From: Owenia fusiformis | Lineage: Eukaryota; Annelida; Polychaeta; Sabellida; Oweniidae | DNA length: 64,000 nucleotides | Assembly: GCA_903813345.2 (NCBI GenBank) | Contig: CAIIXF020000010.1 | Span: 14,629,181 to 14,693,180, forward strand | Direction: 5' to 3' | Shown: positions 48,837-59,574 of the stretch, piece after piece | How the letters are laid out: the number at the start of each line of letters is the position of its first letter | Numbering within the stretch: the stretch's first letter is position 1 | Notes under the pieces: generated by a model | The model's input: only the letters and a program-made list of their open reading frames with translations | What the model was told of the DNA's origin: nothing | The model's database searches: none | Made by a program: the position numbers and the translations under genes

Positions 48837-49740
48837 CACATGACCTACTCTTATTTACTCAGTTCTTGTAAGCCAACAATTAAACATGGGCTATCACCCT
48901 TGTTTGGTCTCATACAAGAACCTCATGCATGGCTGTTTTCCATTTGTCTTAAAATTATCACATACATATTCATATCTCTAGATAAGTATGTTCTCTTATG
49001 ATACCCGATATTTCAATTTCTCTCATTTGTTAAAGTACATTATACGCTGATTTGAGTTGCCATAGAATTTCTCAAAACAATGTAAATAAATGAAAATTAC
49101 AATCAAAATTAATGGAAATCATAAATCTAACATGAGAAAGTCCCTAATAACTACAGTTGGTTTTGTGAAAACAACCAGTGAAAATCGCCTGTTGCCTGCT
49201 GCTTATGAAACTGTATAACAGTTTTTGTAAACAGTCACAGACCCAACTATTGCATTAAAAGTCCAAACAAGCAAGTATAATGTGAAATGTACAACAGCAT
49301 CAATACCACCTGAATATGTGTTCTTTATGGTGTCATAACTACACCATGACTGTAGATAAATTAATGTAGAACATTTTAGTTTAATTGGTTGATTTGTGAG
49401 AAAAAAACATTAAACTCAATAAAGTTGAACAATGGAGACATTTTATCTTTTGGCAATGAATCTAGTATGGTGAGGTGTATGGTGCTGTTTTGAGAAATCA
49501 TTTTTCTCACTTTCTCACTTACTAAATGTTTGATGGGATTTGCTTCACATTGACAATGCCCTTATCTAGTTCGCCCTAGGGCTGTGACATAGAATATTTC
49601 TTGACTGAAGAAAAATGAAACATGTATCCCATGGGCTATCATGTATTTTCTTGAGTATGAAAGTGGATTTAAGAACATCATTCAGTTTTTATTGCATCCC
49701 TTCACATACATTCGAAAATCTAAAGTCAAAAACAATAAAT
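48837..49740 (+). other. OTUD7 3' untranslated region and downstream flank
   Basis: Follows the TAG at 48834-48836. Candidate poly(A) signals are AATAAA at 49418-49423 and a second AATAAA near 49735. The precise end is not determinable from sequence. Confidence 0.5.
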
Positions 49741-50537
49741 AAGGTAAATGAAATATATTCTATTATTTATTTATTCAAATATAAAGAGTGAAAACATATA
49801 ATTGTCGAATTATGACAGTCAATAATTGGTTCCAAGATCCTTTTATACCACAAGGCACAAATATATAGCATTGTATTTACAACATTATCCCGGTGTTGGT
49901 TCTTTGCTTTAGTTAACTTGTAGTTTTCATCACAAAATCAGATTGAAAGAAAAGCATTTTAATTGGATAAACGTTTTATTGAGCTTAGTGGTTATTATCT
50001 TGCATGGTTTAAAAAGTGTCTTCTATCAATACCCAAATTACCATAGTAACCATATTTTCTTCCAATCAGGTATCTTGCAACTTGCTGATAGAGAACATGT
50101 TAATAGATATTTTGTTTATACATGTACTGTATATAATATGTTATGGGTATTTATATACGAATACACAATGTGTATTAATAATGTATATATAAAAATATTA
50201 ATATTCTTTGTACATTCGATTTTAATATGCTATTTATAATAAAAGTCATAGGAATGCATACATTGATAATTCTGTTATATTTGACCATGATTTATTCAAT
50301 TGACGATAAAAGCAATACAATGATATGGAATCCCATGCTTTTGGTCAAAATCATCCCTCTTGATAAAACCCATACATGGTCCCTGCCTGTGAATGTCTCC
50401 TTGTGAAGAATAAAGAAGATTATGGTTACCTTTTACTTTAGAAGTCAACATAAATTAAACCATACCCTGTGTATTTGTCTCTTAAACATTTAAAATATCC
50501 ATATGTACTGAATAGCAAACGACAAACATTTTATCAA
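49741..50537. other. Intergenic spacer
   Basis: AT-rich sequence between the OTUD7 3' end and a MITE. The 98-codon open frame at 49943-50239 is hydrophobic and AT-driven, with no supporting features. Confidence 0.5.
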
Positions 50538-50539
50538 TA

Positions 50540-51031
50540 CCGTATTATATCTATTAAACGCACAATGCGCTTAGCAAATTCCTGTGGGGGAGAGGTTTCA
50601 AGCAGCTAAATCCCCGGGAATTCTAAAAAATTATGATGGTGGGCGATAATGGGTGAAAATTTACTTCTATACCTTAAATCGATCAAATATAGTAGATATG
50701 TGCGTTTATTAGAGAGAATATGCTATATGTTATGTTTTTACCTTGAATTGTGAGCTCCTAGCCGACAAATTTAGTATATAAATACACTATTGTGTGTTAT
50801 TTACACGGACACCTGAAGAAATTTCTTACGTTGCATGATGGGAAATCGTGACGTCATGAATCATGATGCATTATTTTAACAAACTGTGAAAATACTCTAT
50901 TATCGCCCACAATGTTTTTTTTATTAGAGCTTCGTCAGATCTCAATATTATCTGGACAGGACTTTCTAACCTGGGACAAAAAGTCGGGTGTGCGTTTATT
51001 AGAGAGTGTGCGTTTAATAGAGATAATACGG
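50540..51031. mobile_element. Tc1/mariner-type MITE with 25-bp inverted ends
   Basis: The left end begins CCGTATTATATCTATTAAAC and continues GCACA. The right end is its inverse with one mismatch in 25, ending AGATAATACGG. TA flanks both sides (50538-50539 and 51032-51033). Internal copies of GTGCGTTTATTAGAGAG suggest subterminal duplication. Non-coding. Confidence 0.85.
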
Positions 51032-51244
51032 TACTTTGAGGTGTTATCTCTTCATCCTTACTCTAGAGTGTCCATTACTATCCATCCATTCAGATGTTTC
51101 AATGTAAATCAGCCACCTTTCGATAAAGATGTCTCTCACAATCTCAGGACAGAACTTTTTACATTCTGTTTTAAAACTGTATTGCATGCAAAGTATGACA
51201 TTATATCTAACCAATATACTCATTGGTAACAATACACTGTAAAT

Positions 51245-51421
51245 ACAGTAAAACTTGTCAAAGTGGAACACATTTGGTACCCCTAAAAGTGGTCCACTTG
51301 GGATGTGTTCTACTTGAGGTTCATTTAACAGTAAGCCAGCTGATCTTGGGACTCTGTAAAGTGTTCCACTAACAGAGGTGTTTCACTTCTACAGGTGTTC
51401 CACTTTACAGGTTTCACTGTA
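51245..51421. repeat. Short MITE (ACAGTAAAACTTGTC ends)
   Basis: The left ACAGTAAAACTTGTCAAAGT GGAACAC and right GTGTTCCACTTTACAGG, TTTCACTGT are imperfect inverses of about 28 bp, next to TA dinucleotides. Half-copies of the CAGTAAAACCTGT type occur at about 17749 and 34100. Confidence 0.65.
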
Positions 51422-51578
51422 TCAGAAAATTGAATTTCTACCATGTTGGCTTAAATTAATATTGCAGCAAATTCTGTTGTGTACTGTACAAGTTTTTATA
51501 AATGCAGTACTTGAATTTCTTTTATTGCACTACAAATTTATCGTATTTTATTTTTATCCTATTTTATCGTATCATATT

Positions 51579-51731
51579 TTACTCAACTTTTGAATGTTCA
51601 TTTACAATATGTTTCAACACATTCATGCTTATGTTGGCCCCACACATCACAGCCACAACTGTTTTTCCCTCAAACATCTTCTTATTGGTCATAAGTGCCC
51701 CAACTGCACAGCCAGCAGCCCCCTCTATCAG
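51579..51731 (-). CDS. Dehydratase-like terminal exon
   Basis: The acceptor TTTTCAG ends at 51732 and the stop TAA is 51581-51579. It encodes LIEGAAGCAVGALMTNKKMF, then GKTVVAVMCGANISMNVLKH and a short tail. E-G/P-A-A/S-G and CGxN motifs line the PLP pocket in this fold; both are kept. Confidence 0.87.
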   Translation of the reverse strand: MIEGAAGCAVGALMTNKKMFEGKTVVAVMCGANISMNVLKHIVNEHSKVE

Positions 51732-53617
51732 CTGAAAATAAACATCTTCTTTATTCCTGCATTATATAGTATTCTTGGCAGATTATAGCTAAATGAAGTC
51801 TAGAAAGGCCATGATTAAAGCAGAGTCTGATATGAAGGAGTGAAAAAGTTGTGAACAATAAACAGACCAACCAATGTGTTCCTTATCCAGAGTACTTATC
51901 ATTATTCAATGTTTGAAGCCCCCCTTAAAATTATTAACCAAACTCTTAAAAAATCTGAAGAGTAAGTAAGTCACAATATTTATCCAGTTCTGGTCCAAGT
52001 GCCTTGGAAGGAAGATGTAGCATCTTTGTGAATGTAATTTTTCCACAATAATTTATTGGAACTTCTTATCTATTTAATATATTAAAAAATGATATAAACC
52101 TTGTGATGTTTCTCTAGAATGGTGTATATTCCTCTTGATATATCCTCTTCTGCTACCATTATCCAATCATCCACTAAGTCTCTACAGAAGGGGAATGTCA
52201 CCTGGAACACAATAACATGAAACCTTGTATTCATGAGTTCAACTGACGGCTGTTGGCTGATGGATTAATCTACCATTTTATGATCAACTAGTTTAGATAT
52301 GAATCGTAAATCTAGTAAAAAAGTAGGATATCCGGTAGCTGACATCCAAAAGTTCCATTCACAAAACAAGCTTACACTATTCAATAGTTTGATTTAACTT
52401 CTTGAAGAGAGAGCTCCATTTACATTGTTTTAAGAGGTAGTCCTTTATAATAGTGATCTAGACTTTGAACCCAATCAGATTTGATTAATCAAAATTCAGC
52501 TCCCAAATCAGTTTAGTAAAAAGCAGTTCGCAATTTTAATTCATGTTCAAAAGTCTATGTTGTTGGTATATATATTATGGCCATTTTTTGGTGAGCAATA
52601 AAAAAAGTAAATTTCGTGAAAATCTTGAAATTTCTTGTAAAAACGACATGCTCCACCCAATAACGCAGATGCGAGTAAGTAGTTACCAGTTTCGCCACCA
52701 GGTGGCTCGTTCGGGTCAGATAACATGGCGGGCATAGTAGAAAGTTCCCTTTAACTTAAATTACATCTGTTTTAGTGGTTCAATTTTTATATAACCCTTA
52801 TGTATCTAATTGTTATGCAAATTAAAATATGTCCAGTAAAAGAAAATGTTATCTGTCCAATACAAGAAAAGATATTTCACTTTTTGTGATTTTGTAACAT
52901 GGGGTCTATGAGGAATCAACCCGAGCTAGAAGTCACATTTTCAAAAAAAATTAAATTTTCAAAGTTGATAAACAATTTTCGAAACCATTTTTCTAGATGC
53001 ACTTTTACATGGAGATTTCAAATATGACATCACTTTGACTGAATTTTGAATATTGAATGACGTAAATCGAGATTATTTCTATTCGCATCTAGTCTATTGA
53101 TCAAATTAGTTGATGTGTCCGATGATTATGAAAAGGGGCGAGGCAATGAATAAATGTTAAAATAACTCCATTTCTGTGATATGACTATTGAAAAAAAATT
53201 CTTTACCATAATAGTGGTAGATGTACATTATGGTTGCTATAGTAGCCATATAGTAACAACAATATGATATTATTCAAAATATCACAATACAACAAAATGT
53301 GATTGATTTGGATTGTACTACTGTACTATACATTGTCATGGATAAAGCCATTATGTCACAAGGTTGGTTGTTATAGTAACAAGATAATGATTATGTTTTG
53401 TGGTATTTATACTGAATCTATTTAATTAATCATATTTATCTGAACCAACGACAGGTTTAAGAGAGATTTTATTTCTAAATGAGCAACTCACAGAATCCTC
53501 CTCTATTCCTCCTGCTGTTCCATCAGACAATGTCTCCAATGATTCCTCATAGATGATCTTCCCAGCTTTAACACTCTCATACATCACCTTAGAGTTGGCT
53601 GGTTGCACACCAACTAT
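51579..53617 (-). CDS. PLP-dependent threonine/serine dehydratase-like enzyme, last three exons (partial)
   Basis: Minus-strand exons are 53617-53492 (42 codons), 52201-52100 (34 codons) and 51731-51579 (with TAA), all phase 0 with GT/AG borders. The joined 126 residues read IVGVQPANSKVMYESVKAGK, a SDGTAGGIEEDS segment, DLVDDWIMVAEEDISRGIYT, LIEGAAGCAVGALM and FEGKTVVAVMCGANIS. That is the C-terminal half of fold-type II PLP enzymes of the threonine dehydratase/serine racemase group, which remove the amino group from L-threonine or L-serine. The lysine-bearing N-terminal half (SFKxRGA) and the GGGGL phosphate loop are not in the window, so upstream exons should lie to the right, beyond 64000 or unseen. 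AATAAA near 51551-51546 could be the poly(A) signal. Whether it is a dehydratase or racemase cannot be told from this part. Confidence 0.8.
52100..52201 (-). CDS. Dehydratase-like exon (second from the end)
   Basis: The acceptor TTCCAG ends at 52202 and the donor GTTTAT starts at 52099. It encodes VTFPFCRDLVDDWIMVAEED and ISRGIYTILEKHHK. LVDDxxxVxEEDI is the conserved segment before the C-terminal strand. Confidence 0.85.
53492..53617 (-). CDS. Dehydratase-like exon (third from the end)
   Basis: The acceptor TTTACAG ends at 53618 and the donor GTGAGT starts at 53491. It encodes IVGVQPANSKVMYESVKAGK, then EESLETLSDGTAGGIEEDS, matching the VxGVEP...VMYES...GxIV...LSDGTAGGIE signature of threonine dehydratase-like proteins. 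Confidence 0.85.
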
Positions 53618-53667
53618 CTGTAAATACAGAACACATGATAAGGAACGGGCCAGGTAAGATATAGCAA

Positions 53668-53957
53668 GCATTTTCAAAGAGCTATAACTTAAGTCCTAAA
53701 GACTCTGTGATCACAAAAACAAATGGGTCTGTTAGGTCCATGTATGTGTTATCTTCAATATCAAGCATTTTCAAAGAGCTATAACTTTAGTCCTAAAGAC
53801 TCTGTGACCACAAAAACAAATGGGTCTGTTAGGTCCATGTATGTGTTATCTTCAATATCAAGCATTTTCAAAGAGCTATAACTTTAGTCCTAAAGACTCC
53901 GTGACCACAAAAACAAATGGGTCTGTTAGGTCCATGTACATGTTATCTTCAATATCA
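53668..53957. repeat. Tandem repeat, 97-bp unit, three copies
   Basis: Three copies, at 53668, 53765 and 53862, carry CATTTTCAAAGAGCTATAAC, TAGTCCTAAAGACTCTGTGA, AAATGGGTCTGTTAGGTCCA and TGTTATCTTCAATATCAAG. They are almost identical, so recently expanded, and lie just upstream of a dehydratase-like exon (minus strand). Confidence 0.9.
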
Positions 53958-55239
53958 TGAGACATTTGACTGATAATAAAGTCGATTGGTGTGTGTTCAT
54001 ACCAATCATTAAGATCAAGTGAAGCTACTGCTTTGAGGGCCTAAGTGCTAGAACATACACATTTTAATGGAGATGGACAACAGCATATCAGTGAATAACA
54101 AAGTATAACGTTACAAGGTAATTACAATGCAAATGCCTATGAAACTTCTGTCAAATCACAGACAAGACTGCCAGAAATTCCTTAAAATGGCCATTCATGA
54201 AAAAAGTGAATATTGGGAGTTTTATTGCTCTGAAGGACATTAAAGTTCCCTGTCAAAGGTGAACGAGTTTTTATAAAACACATTCCAAAATATTCTGGAC
54301 ACCCAGTCAATTATATGTCCAAGGGTTTTTACCATATTCCAAAAATAAATATCCCAAATTCAGATAATTGGACGTATGGTGCAAAAGCATGTATAAATAA
54401 AAAACAGTTTACCATTTCATAAAACTCACATATTTTATCAAAATTGAGAGAATTGTTTAATTAGAAGGTTCATTTTTTGTAACATCCTGTATATACATAC
54501 AATTCATGTAAATATCAATTCAGAATCATTGCAATTAAAAGATATTCAAATTTGGTAATTACAGATGATTAATATTTAACATATTAATTGAGAAAACAGT
54601 ATACATGCACACTGTTTGCTGACCCTTTTAGTTGCCTGGTAACAAGAAACAAATAATGAAACAGGAGAAACAGCAACTCCAAGAAGTAGAAAATGCCACC
54701 AAACAAGGTATATGTCAAGACTAACAATACAAGGCATTGACATGCAAAATGGCCACCAAAAGGTGATGCCACCACAACTGAAGAAATCATTCATTGCCAT
54801 AATCATGACAACTTGATCCCAACAGATAATAAAAATGTCATCATTATGCTAAACCATTATCACCCCGGCAGACAAACATGCAAAGAATCGATTGGATTAA
54901 AGGGAAATAAGGCTTCTCTATAACCAAAAAAAACTTCATTCAGCAGGATATTGATTGAAAAGCTCTTTAATTGAGGCATTTAGATATGGATGTTTGTCCC
55001 AAAATGTCATTATCAATCAAATAAACAGTCTAAACATTCTGATTTGATTTCTACAAAAGAGAAATGGAAACGCATCATTTTTACAAATAATAGGATCAGT
55101 TTTCAGAACTCTAATGAGAACAGTTTGACTCCTAGTATATTACTAGTTTAGTATGCAACTATTGAGGACATAAATATCTATATGACCAATGTACATGTAC
55201 AATTTATAAAGCTTATTTAGATATTTGTTTTTAAAGGAG
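53958..55239. other. Non-coding stretch, intron of the dehydratase-like gene and GPCR upstream region
   Basis: AT-rich. Open frames around 54576-54806 overlap in several frames and show no domain. No repeat boundaries were identified. Confidence 0.5.
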
Positions 55240-55240
55240 T

Positions 55241-55279
55241 GTATTATAAATAACAAATTTGTCATAATACAGTTTCACA
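55241..55279 (+). promoter_or_regulatory. Candidate TATA box or splice acceptor before the GPCR
   Basis: TATTATAAATAAC at 55242-55254 is TATA-like, but only about 30 bp before the start codon. CATAATACAG ending at 55271 could alternatively be a splice acceptor joining a 5' untranslated exon to this coding exon. The sequence does not decide between them. Confidence 0.3.
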
Positions 55280-56248
55280 ATGGCACTAAATACTAGCAAT
55301 AGTACAGACTCAGAATTTAATAGTGATAACAATATTTCTTCATCGGAAATTATAATCCGAGTTGTATTTTTCATATGGATATGTGGAGGAAATGGCTTGG
55401 TTATAGCTGCATATTCAAGATACAAGATATTACAATCTGTCACAAATTATTGGATTCTAAATTTAGCAGTTGCAGATTTTTTTATGGGATTACAACTAAT
55501 TGTTGAGCTTTTGGAAGTTGTACTTGAGAATACTATTTCAAGCCAGGACAAGTATTTCCTCATTTGTGCATTTCTAACAGTATTCTACAACATTGCAATA
55601 TTGCTGTCACTACTATCCCTGCTTGGTGTAACAATTGACAGATACATTGCTATATTTTGGCCACTGAGGTATCAAGACCTTATGACATACAATAGAGCCA
55701 GAATTGCTGCTTGTTCAATGTGGGGTATAGTCATTGGATACAGCTGTATTTCTATAATAGAACTGCGCATAAGGCTTGTTCCATCATCGAAGACAACACC
55801 AATTTGCACGCCAGAATATCTAGCTTATTTGTATGCACCAGCATTTTACTTAATTGCATTAACTATGATCATTCTCTACATACATATCTTCACTGTAGTT
55901 CATAAACAATCCAAGATGATCACTCCCCATGAAGACACTAGCACCAGAAATGAAGGTACTAACACTAAAAAGATTTCAAAGAATAACTTGGTTATCATGA
56001 AAACTGCTGTTATAGTATTAGGAATATTTTTATTTTGTTGGATACCAGCGATTACTCTCAATGGGTTGGTTTTGTTGAGCATAATCGCTGAGAATAATTT
56101 CGTATTTCTGAGTATATTTAATTATGCTCGGCTTCTTAGCGCAAGTAACTCTGGAGTCAATCCTCTTATATACAGTTTTAGACATAAACAATTTAGAAGA
56201 GCATTCTGTAAATTGCTTCACATTAAAACTGAAAATATTGAGGAATAG
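55280..56248 (+). CDS. Single-exon rhodopsin-class (class A) GPCR
   Basis: 322 residues with seven membrane spans. Hallmarks in order: N-glycosylation sites near the N-terminus (Asn4, Asn7), GGNGLV in TM1 (Asn38), NLAVADF in TM2 (Asp66), Cys96 and Cys176 for the TM3-ECL2 disulphide, D120-R121-Y122 after TM3, CWIP in TM6 (Trp254), and NSGVNPLIYSF in TM7 (Asn294-Pro-x-x-Tyr298). A cationic helix 8 with Cys310 follows. Position 3.32 is Tyr103, not Asp, so a monoamine ligand is unlikely; the ligand is unknown. It resembles adenosine/melanocortin-like or orphan invertebrate receptors only in general pattern. It is an intact single-exon frame on the strand opposite the dehydratase-like gene and probably nested within that gene's upstream intron. 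Confidence 0.92.
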   Translation: MALNTSNSTDSEFNSDNNISSSEIIIRVVFFIWICGGNGLVIAAYSRYKILQSVTNYWILNLAVADFFMGLQLIVELLEVVLENTISSQDKYFLICAFLTVFYNIAILLSLLSLLGVTIDRYIAIFWPLRYQDLMTYNRARIAACSMWGIVIGYSCISIIELRIRLVPSSKTTPICTPEYLAYLYAPAFYLIALTMIILYIHIFTVVHKQSKMITPHEDTSTRNEGTNTKKISKNNLVIMKTAVIVLGIFLFCWIPAITLNGLVLLSIIAENNFVFLSIFNYARLLSASNSGVNPLIYSFRHKQFRRAFCKLLHIKTENIEE

Positions 56249-57734
56249 ATTAACAATCTGTGGCTTAAAGAGAACTGCTTTAATACAGGGTGACCCCCAA
56301 AAGTGCAACCCTCTAATCTTGAAGTATCTCAATTTGGTGGATCATGGTGAAATAATTGGTGTAAAAAACATACATTCAAAAATTAAATGATGGTGTAAAT
56401 TCTAATTATGAATGTATTATCAAAATTCTAAATATTGAAATACTGTCCATTGTATATGTATGTATAGATGTATTTTTTAAACTAAATGGAATATGATAAA
56501 ACTATAATTGATTGTTAACTTTTGCTTCTGTAATAACTTGAAATTAAACTTATTTGAAAAAAGTTTTTTTCATTTTGACTTCATTGCTGCCCATAAAAAT
56601 GTAAATGTTGCCTCGAAACTACATAGGCTCTCTTGCTCTGGTGTCAGATAATTGATTTTTACCAACAACTAAAACTGCCCACAAAGTTCTACCTATGTGT
56701 TCCAGATTCTCCAAGGGCATTTGTTTTCATAACATTCCTTGTGATATCTATTATATCACAATTATTGTCTCATTTTATAAGACCAAACAAAATTTAACAG
56801 TAGCACTTAGTTTTAATATTTAACTGCTTAATTAAAGCATTAAACATTTTCATGACATGTTTAAAGTTTTGTAAACAAATATATACTATTAAGTGTTAAT
56901 TTGTGTCATATTATGTAATGTAAAAATATTATGTGATACTTCTTATATGAAATTAAGAATAAAACAGCTTAAAGCTTAAACATCTCACCACAACTTTCAA
57001 AGGGAAAGACCAAAAGCAAACTGTAAGTCTACCAGTCAAAAGAAAAACAAAACACATAATCCCAAACCCATGTGAAAAGAAACAATGTCTAAAACCCCTT
57101 CCCCCACTATTCAAGAACCTAAACCACAATCCAAGAAAGGAATATATACCAAGGGACATTTCATTCATACTGAAGTCATCACAAGTTCAAGGAAAAATTG
57201 GAAATTGATAGTCATATTCATAACGATCAAAAATAGTTGTACATACAAGTACTCATACAAGATAGAGCATTCAGTCTCAAATGATGTGGGATAGCAAAAA
57301 TCCAGTTTCAAAGTCCATAGGCATTTTAAGGGGCCAGCATTCATTCGCAAAGCCATTTCAACAATCCATAAAACACTAAAACTCACTATAATGGTCACCA
57401 GGAATTAAAAATGGTCTAATAAATACTAAATTGACCCAAACTTTACATCTTGGCCTAAACAGAAATCAGGAGACTTTATGAGACTTCAAATCTCATTTAT
57501 GTTTCCGTATATCAATGTGGTTCATGCCTCTTTTAGTAACTTTGTATTTGATCATTAAAGACTTCCAACAAATTATATGCAGTAGCACGGTTGACATTGT
57601 CATTGCATAATGTGCTGGTTCATTTTTTCTGAGAATAAGCATCTTTTCAGTTAAAAATATATTGTGTGAAAATCTTGAAATTTCTTTAAAAATTCCAACC
57701 AACAGTGAATATTTTAGAATATCTACATCCAGTA
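56249..57734. other. GPCR 3' flank and spacer
   Basis: AT-rich, with no further gene seen. The part at about 56650-56860 (TTTTTACCAACAA, TATCACAATTATTGTCTCAT, TAATATTTAACTGCTTAATT) is recognisably similar to 63335-63440 plus 63940-64000, which suggests a duplicated segment. Confidence 0.6.
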
Positions 57735-57832
57735 TGCAAATGGCAATTATGACGTAGCAGGCAAATATATAATATATCGCTGATGAAACCTGCTTTATGT
57801 ACCAGTAACACGTCCAAGTATGGGATAAATAT
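57735..57832. repeat. Dispersed repeat copy at the LTR element insertion site
   Basis: CAGTATGCAAATGG, ATTATGACGTAGCAGGCA, CTGATGAAACCTGCTTTATG and CCAAGTATGGGATAAAT match 14390-14560 in order. It ends exactly where the LTR element begins. Confidence 0.7.
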
Positions 57833-57880
57833 TGTGGGAATTTTGAGGAAACTCCCACTGTGTTTTATTAGCATTATTGG
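57833..57880 (+). repeat. Left LTR remnant (48 bp)
   Basis: Identical to the first 48 bp of the right LTR, then the two diverge abruptly (TTGCAGCGG here, CGTTTAATTG in the right LTR). About 1.5 kb of the left LTR is absent, most simply by a deletion reaching the leader region. Confidence 0.75.
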
Positions 57881-57923
57881 TTGCAGCGGTGGGATCTGGT
57901 GCAGTTGAAGGAGAGACCCCATT

Positions 57924-58258
57924 ATGGATAGCAGAGAGGCAGAGAAGGTTGTGGGTGAGCCAGAAACCCTGAAGCGAAGAAGACAGAAGTTCCTCGAAAA
58001 GAGAGATGGGGGAGATCCAGTGAAGATTAGCAGAAGAAGAGAGAAGCTCCTAGAAAAGATAGATGGAGGAGAAACTGCAAAGATTAGCAGGAGATTAACT
58101 GAGAGTCTGATAGGACAACTGGAGATTAGGAAGAGCCAAGTGATAATGAGTGAAGAGTTTCAACAGGGACAGTTAGAGATCATGCAGGAAATGCAGGATG
58201 GGTTCAGACAAATTGGAGCACAACTTGGAGCTTCATGGAGAGTCTTAAAGAGAATGTC
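57924..58258 (+). pseudogene. LTR element reading frame, first segment (broken by LINE)
   Basis: Starts MDSREAEKVVGEPETLKRRR and contains two basic repeats of the form R-R-x-K-L/F-L-E-K and a Gln-rich helix (EEFQQGQLEIMQEMQDGFRQ). The frame runs into the LINE at 58259; its natural continuation resumes at 59575 after the duplicated target site. The function is probably gag-like, inferred from position. Confidence 0.6.
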
Positions 58259-59413
58259 AGAAATTTTCAATCTGACATAGATAAACTTTCAGAATGGTCC
58301 CTTAAATGGAAGTCAATTTTTAAACCCTCAAAAAGTGTAGAAATTATTTTTAAGGGATCAAGAAGGAAATACCTTCAACACCCACCTGTCTTTTTAAGTA
58401 ATGAAAAAATTAACAGATCAAGTGACCACAAACACTTAGGAATAATATTAGATGAACACTTATCTTTTAGGCCTCATATACTAGAAACTATTGATAAATG
58501 TAACACAATGTTAAATCCTTTGAAAGCTCTAAAAAACAAAATAAGATCAAAACATTTAGAAAAAATGTATCTGTCATTTATACTCCCCAAAATGGAATAT
58601 GGAAGTATTTTATTTGAAAAAGCGACTAAATATGACCTTGCTAAACTTGATCAGGTGCATTATAGAGCTGCCTTACTAATAAGTGGGTGTATTCAAGGAA
58701 CCTCAAAAACTAAATTATTTAAATCATTAAATTGGAATGAACTGTCTACTAGAACAGATGAAAAATATTTAAAGTTAATGTACCAGGTTAAAAACAAGAC
58801 TGTCCCCTCATACCTTCAAAGAATTTTTGATCAGCATAGAAATCCGGTACAAAATGTGAACCTTAGAAGGATTAGACATTTTACTGCCCCAAAGCCAATT
58901 GGCTCCTTTTCCAAATCCCCAGTTACTAGAGCAATACGTTTATGGGAAAAGCTCCCAACAGATCAAAAAGAAAGTAAAAGTTTTGCTAGTTTTAAGAGAA
59001 GTGTCAAAACTCATCTTAAAGATAAAAATTTACCATTACCTACATCTCAGTTAGAACTATCACGAAAGAGTGAAATATTCTTAAATCGTATTAGATGTGA
59101 TTTTATTTTCTCTGGCCATTTTTTCTTACATAATTTTAGAGATGTAGAAAGTCCAAAATGCTTATGTGGCTACAGAGAACAAACTTCAAAACACCTTATC
59201 TTCAATTGCCCGCTGTTAGTTAAAGAAAGAGAAGAACTTTGGGGGGAGCTTAGGGTGATGCCAGAACTGAACCATTTCTTTTTAATTGGATGCACTTTAG
59301 AACAAAAGACCAATACACTTTTGTTTGGAGATAATTTAGTGAATAACAAAATCAAAGGTTGTGTATTTAAGATTTTTACTAACTTTCTCTGTAAAATAAT
59401 GGAAATTATCTGA
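58235..59413 (+). pseudogene. LINE ORF2 C-terminal part (392 codons, open)
   Basis: Holds the end of the reverse transcriptase (a KHLGIILDEHLSF segment typical of the region after the palm), the thumb-like region and the C-terminal C-x-C-G...H...C motif (KCLCGYREQ, KHLIFNCP). The catalytic YxDD and the endonuclease are absent. The first eight codons belong to the LTR element upstream of the insertion. Without the N-terminal half the copy cannot be autonomous. Confidence 0.85.
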
Positions 59414-59574
59414 ATTATCAATTTATAACATTAAATCAGTTGTTTCAACAAAAAGCCATCTGTAATAATTTGTATGTTGTATTCTCACAGGGCCAATAAT
59501 GCTTTTGCCTAGGCCCTGTTAATGTATTATATATATATGATTTCAATAAATGAACCATAAAAAACTAAAAAAAA
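58259..59574 (+). mobile_element. 5'-truncated LINE nested in the LTR element, 12-bp target duplication
   Basis: AAAGAGAATGTC occurs at 58247-58258 and again at 59575-59586, right after an A-rich tail. The insert is the 3' end of a LINE of the same family as 16728-17641. It split an open frame of the LTR element without other damage, so it is younger than that element. Confidence 0.9.
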
